The notes below the pieces were generated by a model. The model saw only the letters and a program-made list of their open reading frames with translations, did no database searches and was not told where the DNA came from. Source: Nocardioides sp. S5 (GTDB lineage Bacteria > Actinomycetota > Actinomycetes > Propionibacteriales > Nocardioidaceae). From it: a stretch of 64,000 bases of DNA. Each line of letters begins with the position of its first letter. The first letter of the stretch is position 1. Positions 50,061 through 58,716 of this stretch are shown here, one piece after another. The stretch lies in assembly GCF_017310035.1 (NCBI RefSeq), contig NZ_CP022296.1:62001-126000 (forward strand). Direction: 5' to 3'. The position numbers and the translations under genes were made by a program.

Positions 50061-51563
50061 GTGACCACCCAGCCCAGCACCGGCACCGACAGCAGCAACC
50101 TGATCGGCGGCGTCGCCGGCACCGGCACCGGCCCGGAGCAGTCGGTCGTCGACCCCTCGACCGGCGAGGTGATCTGGCGCTACGCCGCCGACGAGCCGGC
50201 CACGGTCGACGCCGCGGTCACCGCGGCAGCGACGGCGTACGCCGGGTGGTCGCGCGCCACGCCCGCCGAGCGCTCCGGCGCGCTGGTCGCCCTCGCCGCG
50301 CACCTCGAGGGCATGGCCGAGGAGCTGGCGCAGGCGGAGACCGCGCAGACGGGCAAGCCGATCCGGCTCAGCCGCGAGTTCGACGTGCCCGGCTCGATCG
50401 ACAACGTGGCCTTCTTCGCCGGTGCCGCCCGCCGCCTCGACGGGCACGCGTCGGGCGAGTACTCCGCCGACCACACCTCGACGATCCGGCGCCAGCCGAT
50501 CGGGGTCGTCGGGTCCATCGCGCCGTGGAACTACCCCCTCCAGATGGCGATGTGGAAGGTGCTGCCCGCGATCGCGGCGGGCAACACGATCGTGCTGAAG
50601 GCCGCGGAGAACACCCCGCTCACGACGCTGATGCTGGCCGAGGCCTGCGCCGCCGTCGGCATCCCGGCGGGCGTCGTCAACGTGGTCAACGGGCCGGGAC
50701 CGCTCACCGGCGAGGCGCTGGTGACCCACCCGGGGATCGCGATGACGTCCTTCACCGGGTCCACCGCCGTGGGTCGCCGCATCGCCGGCCTGGCCGCCGC
50801 CAACGGCACCCGCCTCCACCTCGAGCTCGGCGGCAAGGCCCCCTTCGTGGTCTTCGACGACGCCGACCTCGACGCCGCGGTCCGGGGGGCGGTCGCCGCC
50901 AGCCTCATCAACACCGGTCAGGATTGCACGGCCGCGACCCGGGCGTACGTCCACCGCTCGCGCATCGACGCCTTCGTCGAGGGCGTCGCGGACCTCATGT
51001 CACGCGTACGCCTCGGCGCGCCGACCGACGAGACGACCGACCAGGGGCCGCTCGTGTCCTTCCGGCAGCGCGACAAGGTGGCCGCGATGGTCGAGCGCGC
51101 GGTCGCCGCGGGCGCGGCCGCGGTGACCGGCGGCAGGGCGCCCGGCGGCGAGCTCGCCGACGGCGCCTACTACGAGCCCACGCTCCTCGTCGGGGCCACC
51201 CAGGACAGCGAGATCGTGCAGGAGGAGACCTTCGGCCCGGTGCTGGCGGTGCTGCCCTTCGACTCCGACGACGAGGCGATCGGCCTGGCCAACGACGCGC
51301 CCTTCGGCCTCGCCGCGTCGGCCTGGACCCGCGACGTCTACCGCGCCCAGCGCGCCGCGCGCGAGATCGACGCCGGCACGGTGTGGGTCAACGACCACAT
51401 CCCGATCATCTCCGAGATGCCGCACGGCGGGATGAAGGCCTCGGGCTACGGCAAGGACATGTCGAGCTACTCCTTCGAGGAGTACACCCAGGTCAAGCAC
51501 GTCATGGCCGACATCACCGGCGTGGCCGCCAAGCCCTGGCACACGACGATCTTCGACCTCTGA
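50061..51563 (+). CDS. Gamma-aminobutyraldehyde dehydrogenase (NAD-dependent ALDH)
   Basis: A 500-residue aldehyde dehydrogenase. APWNYPLQMAMWKVLPAIAAGNT is the NAD entry region, HLELGGKAPFVVF carries the general-base Glu, and NTGQDCTAATR has nucleophile Cys289. The LELGGKAP and GQDCTA forms and the neighbours suit PatD/PuuC-type enzymes that oxidise 4-aminobutanal to GABA. The GTG start follows GAGGAG. Two operator candidates lie upstream. A hairpin repeat follows the stop. Confidence 0.9.
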   Translation: MTTQPSTGTDSSNLIGGVAGTGTGPEQSVVDPSTGEVIWRYAADEPATVDAAVTAAATAYAGWSRATPAERSGALVALAAHLEGMAEELAQAETAQTGKPIRLSREFDVPGSIDNVAFFAGAARRLDGHASGEYSADHTSTIRRQPIGVVGSIAPWNYPLQMAMWKVLPAIAAGNTIVLKAAENTPLTTLMLAEACAAVGIPAGVVNVVNGPGPLTGEALVTHPGIAMTSFTGSTAVGRRIAGLAAANGTRLHLELGGKAPFVVFDDADLDAAVRGAVAASLINTGQDCTAATRAYVHRSRIDAFVEGVADLMSRVRLGAPTDETTDQGPLVSFRQRDKVAAMVERAVAAGAAAVTGGRAPGGELADGAYYEPTLLVGATQDSEIVQEETFGPVLAVLPFDSDDEAIGLANDAPFGLAASAWTRDVYRAQRAAREIDAGTVWVNDHIPIISEMPHGGMKASGYGKDMSSYSFEEYTQVKHVMADITGVAAKPWHTTIFDL

Positions 51564-51580
51564 GGGCGGCCGTCGGGGCT

Positions 51581-51674
51581 GAGGGATCCCCGGTCACCCG
51601 GGGAAACTGGAGCTTCACCCCCGAAGCTTCGCGGGGGAAGCTCCACTTTCCCCGGATATCCGGGGAAAGCGACA
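51581..51674. repeat. Interspersed hairpin repeat, copy B
   Basis: Same three-stem layout as copy A: GAGGGATCCCCGG..CCCGGGG, a central stem (GGAGCTTC with GAAGCTCC around CGAAGCTTCG) and TTTCCCCGG-ATAT-CCGGGGAAA. It shares CCCGGGGAAACTGGAG (51597-51612) and CGAAGCTTCGCGGG (51622-51635) with copy A. It lies between convergent genes and could terminate both. Confidence 0.75.
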
Positions 51675-51689
51675 GGGGAAGGCCCCGCC

Positions 51690-52025
51690 TCAGGGCTCCA
51701 TGCCCGTGAAGTAGACCTTGCGCAGGGTCTCGCGGACCGTCCAGGTGGTCCGGTCGCCGGCGCGGAGCCGGACGGCCGAGGACGGGCCGAGCTCCAGCAG
51801 GGTGCCATCCTCGAACTCGACGGTCGCCGATCCCGACAGCACGACGAACACCTCGTCGACCTCGACGTCGGTGGCGGTGCCGGGGGTCATCTCCCAGACC
51901 CCCACCTCCGCTCCGGCGACGGCAGCGAGCGCCCGCGAGCCGGCGTACGGGTCACCCTCGACGACCGTCGAGGGCTCGACCGGCGTCAGCCGACAGGGCT
52001 CGTCGACGTCCAACATCCGCTGCAT
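51690..52025 (-). CDS. Cupin-domain protein
   Basis: A 111-residue single-cupin protein. GVWEMTPGTATDVEVDEVFVVLSGSATVEFEDGTLLELGPSSAVRLRAGDRTTWTVRETLRKVYF matches the Cupin_3 (EutQ-like) type; the first metal His is replaced, so metal binding is uncertain. It may bind an intermediate of the amine pathway. A weak match to the PucR-type motif (52027-52041) adjoins its start. Confidence 0.8.
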   Translation of the reverse strand: MQRMLDVDEPCRLTPVEPSTVVEGDPYAGSRALAAVAGAEVGVWEMTPGTATDVEVDEVFVVLSGSATVEFEDGTLLELGPSSAVRLRAGDRTTWTVRETLRKVYFTGMEP

Positions 52026-52077
52026 GGCGACGATCCTGCCGCTGTGTGGACGGCGTCGGCAGGGACGTGGTGTCGGC

Positions 52078-53673
52078 TCAGGAGCGTGATCGCGACAGAT
52101 CGTCGGCCAGCAGCGCGAGGTGCAGGGAGAGCCGCACCTCGGGGTCGTCGAGACCCATCCCGAGGACGCGCTCGATCTTGGCGAGCCGGTCGTAGAACGC
52201 CGCGCGCGACAGGTGCAGGCTCGCCGCGGCATCGGTCTTGCTCGCCGGGTGGTCCAGCAGCGCCCGCAGCGCCGGGAGCAGGCTGCCGCGCCCGACGGGT
52301 CCGGCGTCGGCCTCGCGCAGCACCCGGAGCTCGCGCTCGGCGAAGACCCGGATCCGTTCGTCGTCGCCGAGCAGCGCGAGCAGGCCCCGCACGTGCAGGT
52401 CGGCCAGGCGGTGGACCACCGGCGAGGCGTCGTCGGAGGCCGGGACCGCGTCGGCGACCTGGCCTGCCTCGAGCAGCGAGGTGTCGATGCCGTCGAGGCT
52501 GTCGGAGGGGCGGCCGGCGGCCACCACCAGGGGGGTGAGCGCCTGCACGCGTGCGGCGATCCGGTCGGCGGCGGCGTCGGGGTCGGAGGTGGCCGGGACC
52601 GACAGCAGCACCCGCGCCTCGCGGTCCACCTCGCACACCAGCACCGGCACCCGCAGCCCGTGCGCGGCGCGGACGAACGCCGAGACGACCTCGCCGGCGT
52701 CCTGCACCCGGCTCGCCAGCGGTGGGCGCGCGACGAGGCCGAGGAAACGGCGACGACGCGTGGGGAAACCGGCCACCTCGCACCGATCGAGGAGTCCCGG
52801 GGCGTCCGGGGCGCTCCGGAGCCCCTGCACCAGCTCGAGGTGGACCCGGCGTACGACGTTGTCGCGGTCGCGGTCGTGCAGCCGGTGCAGCGCCAGCGCT
52901 GCCGCCGCGCGCTCGGCGACGGCCACGAGCCGCTGCGAGGGTCGCTGCGGGGAGGCGATCACGAGCCGGCCCCAGTCGCGGTCGTCGCTGCCCAGCCGGG
53001 TGACGAGCCAGCCGAGCCGCTCGTCCCAGCCCGTGCGACGGGCGATGGTGACGCGCGACGACCTGGCCTGCCAGTTGTCGAGGAAGCCGGCCGAGGGGGC
53101 GGTGCCGGTGAGGAAGTCGAGCGGGCGGTGCTCGGCGTTCTCCAGCACGACCGGCCCGCCCGTGAGCCGGCACACGGCGTCGAGGATGTCGGCCGGTCCC
53201 GCCTGGGCGAAGCTCAGCTCGGTGAAGGTCTCGTGCACGCGCTGGGCCTCGACGAGCTCGTCGAGCTGGACGTCGACCACGCGCTCGCCGATCGCCTGGG
53301 TGAGCGCGGCGAAGCGGGTCTCGTGGGTGAGCACGACCAGCGGGACCGACTGCTCGCGGCAGGCCGTCACGAGCGCGGGCGGCACGGCGTCGCTCCAGCG
53401 CCGGCCGAGCTCGACCACCAGGCCCGAGCTCTCGGCCTCGGCCAGGTCCGCGGCGAAGCGGCGCCAGCCGTCCTCGTCGGAGTCGTCGGGGAGCCCGGTG
53501 CCCATCGTCAGCACCAGGTCTCCGGGCCGCAGCAGGGGCACCACGTCGCTCTGCTCGGTCGCGTGCGCCCACCGGATCGGCCGGGTGAGCCCGTCCTCGC
53601 CGGCCACCACCACCGGCTCGGCCCGCTGGAAGGCGGGCAGCTGCAGCGCTTCGGCGACGGTCAGCTGCGACAT
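52078..53673 (-). CDS. PucR-family transcriptional regulator
   Basis: A 531-residue regulator. The N-terminal PucR domain starts LTVAEALQLPAFQRAEPVVVAGEDGL and continues to about residue 150. A central GAF/GGDEF-like region follows, and the C-terminal helix-turn-helix reads ASKTDAAASLHLSRAAFYDRLAKIERVLG (about 475-505). Such proteins control purine, GABA and polyamine use. It is divergent from the FAD oxidase gene, and two copies of the 15-bp motif lie between them, so it probably controls both. GAGACT lies 6 bp before the ATG at 53673. Confidence 0.92.
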   Translation of the reverse strand: MSQLTVAEALQLPAFQRAEPVVVAGEDGLTRPIRWAHATEQSDVVPLLRPGDLVLTMGTGLPDDSDEDGWRRFAADLAEAESSGLVVELGRRWSDAVPPALVTACREQSVPLVVLTHETRFAALTQAIGERVVDVQLDELVEAQRVHETFTELSFAQAGPADILDAVCRLTGGPVVLENAEHRPLDFLTGTAPSAGFLDNWQARSSRVTIARRTGWDERLGWLVTRLGSDDRDWGRLVIASPQRPSQRLVAVAERAAAALALHRLHDRDRDNVVRRVHLELVQGLRSAPDAPGLLDRCEVAGFPTRRRRFLGLVARPPLASRVQDAGEVVSAFVRAAHGLRVPVLVCEVDREARVLLSVPATSDPDAAADRIAARVQALTPLVVAAGRPSDSLDGIDTSLLEAGQVADAVPASDDASPVVHRLADLHVRGLLALLGDDERIRVFAERELRVLREADAGPVGRGSLLPALRALLDHPASKTDAAASLHLSRAAFYDRLAKIERVLGMGLDDPEVRLSLHLALLADDLSRSRS

Positions 53674-53695
53674 GGTTCGAGTCTCCCAGACGTCG

Positions 53696-53742
53696 TCCGA
53701 CGATGTGTCGCACTCTGTGCGCGGTCCCCGACGATCTGGCAC
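53696..53742. promoter_or_regulatory. Two PucR-type operator candidates between pucR-like and oxidase genes
   Basis: CCGACGATGTGTCGC (53697-53711) and CCGACGATCTGGCAC (53728-53742) are about three helical turns apart. The first starts 23 bp upstream of the regulator's own start, consistent with autoregulation. Confidence 0.65.
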
Positions 53743-53812
53743 CCGTCGCGCGCGCGGACCAGCGCCAGACTCGGAGGCACCGCAGCGCTGACCACCTTCC
53801 GGAGACGAGCCC

Positions 53813-55225
53813 GTGCCCGCACCACCCGCGCCCACCGCGTACGAGCGGCACGCCCCCGACCCGCGGCTGGTCGAGCTGGCGCTGGCGCCGTCGCGGCAGG
53901 CGGTCTTCTGGCTCGAGGACTCCCACGACGTGCCCGCGCCGACGCCCCTGACCGGCTCGACCCGGGCTGACCTGGTCGTCGTGGGCGGCGGCTACCTCGG
54001 CCTCTGGACGGCGGTGCTGGCCAAGCGGCGCGACCCCGGCCAGCACGTCGTGCTGCTCGAGGCGCAGCGCATCGGCTGGGCGGCCTCGGGTCGCAACGGC
54101 GGGTTCTGCGAGGCCTCGATCACGCACGGGGAGGCCAACGGGCGCGCGCGTTGGCCCGACGAGTACGACGTCCTGGACCGGCTCGGCCGGCAGAACCTCG
54201 ACGCCTTCGAGGCCGACGTGGCGTCCTGGGGTCTCGACTGCCAGTGGGAGCGCACCGGCGTCGTCCACGCCGCCGTCGAGGAGCACGAGCTCGACTGGCT
54301 CGGCCCCGACCGACTCGACGCCGCGGGAGTCCGGGCGCTCGTCGACAGCCCGCTCTTCCTGGGTGGTCGCCGCGTCGCCGACGAGGCCGCGATGGTCCAC
54401 CCGGCGCGGCTCGCCCACGAGCTGGCGCGGGTCGCTCGCGAGCTGGGGGTGGAGGTCCACGAGGACTCCGCGGTGGACGGGCTGTCCCGTGACACGTCCG
54501 GGCGGGTGCGCGTGCAGACCCCGCGGGCCACGGTGCTGGCCGACCGCGTGGTGCTCGCGACCAACGTGTTCCCCTCGCTGCTGCGCCGCGCGCGGCCGAT
54601 GACGGTGCCGGTCTACGACTACGTCCTGATGAGCGAGCCGCTCAGCCCGGAGCAGCGCGCCTCGATCGGGTGGGCCGGGCGCGAGGGCCTCGGTGACCTG
54701 GCCAACCAGTTCCACTACTCACGCCTCACCGCGGACGACCGGATCCTCTACGGCGGCTACGACGCGGTCTACCACTTCGGCGGCCGCCTGAAGGCGCGCT
54801 ACGAGGACCGGCCGGAGAGCTTCACGCGGCTCGCCTCGCACTTCTTCGCCACCTTCCCGCAGCTCGAGGGGCTCTCCTTCACCCACCGGTGGGCCGGCGC
54901 CATCGACACGTGCACCCGCTTCGCCGCGTTCTACGGCCTCGCGCACCGCGACCGGGTGGCGTACGCCGCCGGATTCACCGGTCTCGGGGTCGGCGCCACC
55001 CGCTTCGCCGCCGAGGTGCTGCTCGACCTGCTCGCGCACCAGCACACCGAGCGGACCGAGCTGGAGATGGTGCGGCGCCGTCCGCTGCCCTTCCCGCCCG
55101 AGCCCGCCGCGGCGATCGGCATCAACCTCACGCGCCGCTCGCTCGACCGGGCCGACCACCGGCAGGGCCACCGCGACCCCTGGCTGCGGGCGCTCGACGC
55201 GGCCGGGCTCGGCTTCGACTCCTGA
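53813..55225 (+). CDS. FAD-dependent amine/amino-acid oxidase (DAO family, PuuB-like)
   Basis: A 470-residue flavoprotein. ADLVVVGGGYLGLWTAVLAKRRDP is the FAD Rossmann site; GWAASGRNGGFCEASI is typical of gamma-glutamylputrescine oxidase-like proteins. AYAAGFTGLGVGATRFAAEVLLDLL closes the FAD fold. It probably oxidises a polyamine, its glutamyl derivative or a related amine to the aldehyde used by the enzyme at 50061. The GTG start follows GGAGACGAG. Confidence 0.88.
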   Translation: MPAPPAPTAYERHAPDPRLVELALAPSRQAVFWLEDSHDVPAPTPLTGSTRADLVVVGGGYLGLWTAVLAKRRDPGQHVVLLEAQRIGWAASGRNGGFCEASITHGEANGRARWPDEYDVLDRLGRQNLDAFEADVASWGLDCQWERTGVVHAAVEEHELDWLGPDRLDAAGVRALVDSPLFLGGRRVADEAAMVHPARLAHELARVARELGVEVHEDSAVDGLSRDTSGRVRVQTPRATVLADRVVLATNVFPSLLRRARPMTVPVYDYVLMSEPLSPEQRASIGWAGREGLGDLANQFHYSRLTADDRILYGGYDAVYHFGGRLKARYEDRPESFTRLASHFFATFPQLEGLSFTHRWAGAIDTCTRFAAFYGLAHRDRVAYAAGFTGLGVGATRFAAEVLLDLLAHQHTERTELEMVRRRPLPFPPEPAAAIGINLTRRSLDRADHRQGHRDPWLRALDAAGLGFDS

Positions 55226-55283
55226 CCGACTGACGGCCACCCGGGGCGGTGCGGCGACAAGGCGTCGACCTCGGCGTGGCGAT

Positions 55284-55298
55284 CCGACGGATCGTCGG
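55284..55298. promoter_or_regulatory. PucR-type operator candidate upstream of the mmsA-like operon
   Basis: CCGACGGATCGTCGG has perfect 6-bp arms around 3 bp. Its reverse complement, CCGACGATCCGTCGG, differs from the site at 49983 by one base. It lies 66 bp upstream of the ATG at 55364. Confidence 0.72.
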
Positions 55299-55363
55299 GC
55301 GTCGCCGGCAGCCGGGGCGGCGAGGATGGAGCCGTCCGCCCACACCAGCCAGGGAGCACCCGC

Positions 55364-56908
55364 ATGACCACCTCGATCACGCACTGGGCGGACGGCCGTC
55401 GCCTCGACGGCGCCTCCGACCGGTGGGCCGACGTCACCAACCCTGCCACCGGCCAGGTCTCCGGCCGGGTCGCGCTGGCGGACGAGGCGGACGCCGCAGC
55501 CGTCATCGCGTCCGCCTCGCGCGCCGCCAAGGCGTGGGGCGAGGCCTCCCTGGCCGCGCGCACCCAGGTGCTCTTCGCCTTCCGTGAGCTGCTCAACAGC
55601 CGCAAGGGCGAGCTGGCGCACCTGATCACCGCCGAGCACGGCAAGGTCCACTCCGACGCGATGGGCGAGATCGCCCGCGGCCAGGAGGTCGTGGAGTTCG
55701 CGTGCGGCATCTCCCACCTGCTCAAGGGCGGGCACAGCGACAGCGCATCCTCGGGCGTCGACGTGCACTCCAAGCGCTCGCCGCTCGGCGTGGTCGGCAT
55801 CATCAGCCCCTTCAACTTCCCGGCGATGGTGCCGATGTGGTTCTTCCCCGTGGCGATCGCGGCCGGCAACGCGGTGGTCCTCAAGCCGAGCGAGAAGGAC
55901 CCGTCGGCAGCCCTCTGGCTGGCCGAGCTGTGGAAGGAGGCCGGCCTGCCCGACGGCGTCTTCAACGTCCTCCAGGGCGACAAGGTCGCGGTCGACGCGC
56001 TCCTGCAGTCGCCCGACGTCGCCGCCATCAGCTTCGTCGGGTCCACCCCGATCGCGCAGTACGTCTACGAGCAGGCCAGCCGCCACGGCAAGCGCGTGCA
56101 GGCCCTGGGCGGGGCGAAGAACCACATGGTCGTGCTGCCCGACGCCGACCTCGACCTCGCCGCCGACGCTGCGGTCAACGCCGGCTACGGATCGGCCGGC
56201 GAGCGCTGCATGGCGATCAGCGTGCTCGTCGCCGTCGAGCCGGTGGCCGACGACCTCGTCGCCCGCATTGCCGAGCGCACCCGCACGCTGCTGATCGGTG
56301 ACGGTGGCACGAGCGCCACCGAGGCGGCCGGCACCGACGGCGAGGCGGCCCGGGAGGCCGACATGGGTCCGCTGGTGACGCGCGCCCACCGCGACAAGGT
56401 CGCCGGCCTCATCGACTCCGGCGAGGCTGCCGGAGCCAAGGTCGTCGTGGACGGTCGCGAGGTGCAGGCGCGCGGGGCCGAGGACGGCTTCTGGCTCGGC
56501 CCGACGCTCTTCGACCACGTCACGCCCGACATGGAGATCTACCGCGAGGAGATCTTCGGCCCCGTGCTGTCGGTCGTGCGGGTGTCGTCGTACGACGAGG
56601 CGGTCGCGCTGGTCAACGCCAACGACTACGGCAACGGCACGGCGATCTTCACCAACGACGGGGGTGCCGCCCGGCGCTTCGAGAACGACGTCGAGGTCGG
56701 CATGATCGGTGTCAACGTGCCGATCCCGGTGCCGGTGGCCTACTACTCCTTCGGCGGCTGGAAGCGCTCGCTCTTCGGCGACACCCACGCCCACGGCACC
56801 GAGGGTGTGCACTTCTTCACCCGCGCCAAGGTCGTCACCACCCGCTGGATCAACCCCGCCGCCCGTCCCGAGGGCGGCCTCGAGCTGGGATTCCCCCGCA
56901 ATGTCTGA
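55364..56908 (+). CDS. mmsA: CoA-acylating (methyl)malonate-semialdehyde dehydrogenase
   Basis: A 514-residue ALDH of the MMSDH type. It makes acetyl- or propionyl-CoA from malonate or methylmalonate semialdehyde with CoA and NAD+. Marks are SPFNFPAMVPMWFFPVAIAAGN, ALGGAKNHMVVLPDADLD (no Glu base, typical of the class) and YGSAGERCMAIS with nucleophile Cys282. Next to an omega-aminotransferase, it fits beta-alanine or beta-aminoisobutyrate breakdown. The operator candidate lies upstream; the next gene overlaps by 8 bp. Confidence 0.93.
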   Translation: MTTSITHWADGRRLDGASDRWADVTNPATGQVSGRVALADEADAAAVIASASRAAKAWGEASLAARTQVLFAFRELLNSRKGELAHLITAEHGKVHSDAMGEIARGQEVVEFACGISHLLKGGHSDSASSGVDVHSKRSPLGVVGIISPFNFPAMVPMWFFPVAIAAGNAVVLKPSEKDPSAALWLAELWKEAGLPDGVFNVLQGDKVAVDALLQSPDVAAISFVGSTPIAQYVYEQASRHGKRVQALGGAKNHMVVLPDADLDLAADAAVNAGYGSAGERCMAISVLVAVEPVADDLVARIAERTRTLLIGDGGTSATEAAGTDGEAAREADMGPLVTRAHRDKVAGLIDSGEAAGAKVVVDGREVQARGAEDGFWLGPTLFDHVTPDMEIYREEIFGPVLSVVRVSSYDEAVALVNANDYGNGTAIFTNDGGAARRFENDVEVGMIGVNVPIPVPVAYYSFGGWKRSLFGDTHAHGTEGVHFFTRAKVVTTRWINPAARPEGGLELGFPRNV

Positions 56909-58280
56909 CACCACGGCCGCTGCGAGCGGCGTACGCAGCTTCGACGACCCGGCGCGTGCCTACGAGCTGGACCGCCGCCACGTCTTCCACTCCTGGTCGG
57001 CCCAGGCCGCGCTCGACCCGATGGTCGTGACGAAGGCGGAGGGCTCCCACGTCTGGGACGGCGAGGGCAACCGGCTGCTCGACTTCACCTCGCAGCTGGT
57101 CTTCACCAACCTCGGCCACCAGCACCCGCGCATCGTCGCGGCCATCCAGGAGCAGGCCGCCACGCTCTGCACGGTCGCCCCGGGCCACGCCAACGGCGCG
57201 CGCTCGGAGGCGGCGCGGCTCATCGCCTCGCACACGCCGGGCGACCTGGACCGGATCTTCTTCACCAACGGCGGCGCCGACGCGAACGAGCACGCCATCC
57301 GGATGGCGCGGCTGCACACCGGCCGCCACAAGGTGCTCTCGACCTACCGCAGCTATCACGGCGGCACCCACCTCGCGGTCAACGTCACCGGCGACCCGCG
57401 CCGGTGGGCCAGCGACCACGGCTCGACCGGCACGGTCCACTTCTTCGGGCCCTTCCTCTACCGCAGTGCCTTCTCCGCCACGACCGAGGAGGAGGAGTGC
57501 CAGCGCGCGCTCGCCCACCTCGAGCAGGTCATCGCCCTCGAGGGCCCGGCCACGATCGCGGCGATCATGCTCGAGTCGATCCCCGGCACCGCCGGCATCA
57601 TGGTGCCGCCGCCGGGCTACCTCGCCGGCGTCCGCGAGCTCTGCGACCGGTCCGGGATCATGCTCATCGCCGACGAGGTGATGTCGGGCTTCGGTCGGGC
57701 CGGCAGGTGGTTCGCGATCGAGCACGGCGCCAGCGACGGCGAGGTCGTGCCGGACCTGCTCACCTTCGCCAAGGGTGTGAACTCCGGCTACGTCCCCCTC
57801 GGCGGCGTCGCGATCAGCAGAGCGATCCAGCGCACCTTCGACGACCGGGTCTACCCCGGCGGCCTGACCTACTCCGGCCACCCGCTGGCCTGTGCGGCGG
57901 CGGTCGCGACCATCGAGACGATGGAGGACGACGCGGTGGTCGAGCAGGCCGCCCGGCTCGGTGACGAGGTCCTCGGTCCCGGCCTCGCCGAGCTGGCCGC
58001 ACGCCACGAGTGGATCGGCGAGGTGCGCGGCACCGGCGCCTTCTGGGCCGTCGAGATGGTGGCGGACCGCGCGACCCGCGAGCCGCTGGCGCCGTACGGT
58101 GCGAGCAGCCCGGAGATGAACGCCATCCTCGCCGCGTGCCGACGCCGGGGGATGCTGCCGTTCGCCAACTTCAACCGCATCCACGTGGTGCCGCCGCTGA
58201 CCATCACTGCGGACGAGGCGCGGGAGGGACTGGCGATCCTCGACGCGGCGATCGGCGAGGCGTCGGCGAAGCAGCGATGA
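56901..58280 (+). CDS. Omega-aminotransferase (class III, PLP)
   Basis: A 459-residue class III aminotransferase. FTNGGADANEHAIRMARLHTG binds PLP phosphate, MLIADEVMSGFGRAGRWFAIE holds the Asp, and DLLTFAKGVNSGYVPLGG carries Schiff-base Lys291. The opening (ELDRRHVFHSWSAQAALDPMVV) resembles taurine or beta-alanine:pyruvate transaminases. It should make the semialdehyde consumed by the MmsA-like enzyme. Translation is linked by the 8-bp overlap. The exact amine donor is open. Confidence 0.92.
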   Translation: MSDTTAAASGVRSFDDPARAYELDRRHVFHSWSAQAALDPMVVTKAEGSHVWDGEGNRLLDFTSQLVFTNLGHQHPRIVAAIQEQAATLCTVAPGHANGARSEAARLIASHTPGDLDRIFFTNGGADANEHAIRMARLHTGRHKVLSTYRSYHGGTHLAVNVTGDPRRWASDHGSTGTVHFFGPFLYRSAFSATTEEEECQRALAHLEQVIALEGPATIAAIMLESIPGTAGIMVPPPGYLAGVRELCDRSGIMLIADEVMSGFGRAGRWFAIEHGASDGEVVPDLLTFAKGVNSGYVPLGGVAISRAIQRTFDDRVYPGGLTYSGHPLACAAAVATIETMEDDAVVEQAARLGDEVLGPGLAELAARHEWIGEVRGTGAFWAVEMVADRATREPLAPYGASSPEMNAILAACRRRGMLPFANFNRIHVVPPLTITADEAREGLAILDAAIGEASAKQR

Positions 58281-58347
58281 GCGCGCGAACCCCTACGCTC
58301 GAGGACGGACGTCACCACGACGTCCGTCAAGAGCCAAGGAGCAGCAC

Positions 58348-58605
58348 ATGATCGGATTCCTCGTCGCCGGCCTCATCATCGGAGCGCTGGCCCGGCTCAT
58401 CAAGCCCGGCAAGCAGAACCTCGGCATCCTCGCCACCCTCGGCCTGGGCCTCGTCGGCTCGGTGATCGGTGGCGTCATCGCCAACTTCTTCAACAAGGGC
58501 AGCATCTTCGAGCTCAACGTGCTGGGCTTCGTGCTCGCCGTCGTGTTCGCCGTCCTGCTGATCGGCGTGGCCGAGTCCGTGGCCGGCAAGAACAAGACCG
58601 CCTGA
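58348..58605 (+). CDS. GlsB/YeaQ/YmgE-family membrane protein
   Basis: An 85-residue protein of three helices, with the family's GLIIGALARLIKPGKQNLG and LGLGLVGSVIGGVIANFF. These 'transglycosylase-associated' proteins are linked to stress; they have no shown enzyme activity. AAGGAG lies 6 bases before the ATG. A very strong hairpin follows the stop. Confidence 0.93.
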   Translation: MIGFLVAGLIIGALARLIKPGKQNLGILATLGLGLVGSVIGGVIANFFNKGSIFELNVLGFVLAVVFAVLLIGVAESVAGKNKTA

Positions 58606-58621
58606 GCCACCGCAGCATCCT

Positions 58622-58651
58622 CCGACGCCCCGGCCACGGCCGGGGCGTCGG
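58622..58651 (+). terminator. GC-rich terminator hairpin
   Basis: CCGACGCCCCGGCC (58622-58635) pairs perfectly with GGCCGGGGCGTCGG (58638-58651) around 2 bases, 16 bp after the stop of the GlsB-type gene. No T-tract, as is usual here. Confidence 0.75.
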
Positions 58652-58664
58652 CCATGTCCGGGTT

Positions 58665-58710
58665 AAGTCGACCAGTCGACTTGACTTTCCTCGCGCAGGC
58701 ACGGTCCCAT
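58665..58710 (+). promoter_or_regulatory. Palindromic operator over the chrA promoter
   Basis: AAGTCGAC-CA-GTCGACTT (58665-58682) is a perfect inverted repeat. It overlaps TTGACT (58681-58686), a good -35 box that is followed after 18 bp by TCCCAT (58705-58710), 6 bp before the ATG. A dimeric repressor here would block polymerase. No regulator gene is adjacent. Confidence 0.7.
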
Positions 58711-58716
58711 GCACCC

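Noticed and set aside
51986..54715. A 909-codon minus-strand frame across the PucR and oxidase genes
   Set aside because: It crosses two well-supported genes in other frames and has low-complexity Arg/Gly/Ala content.
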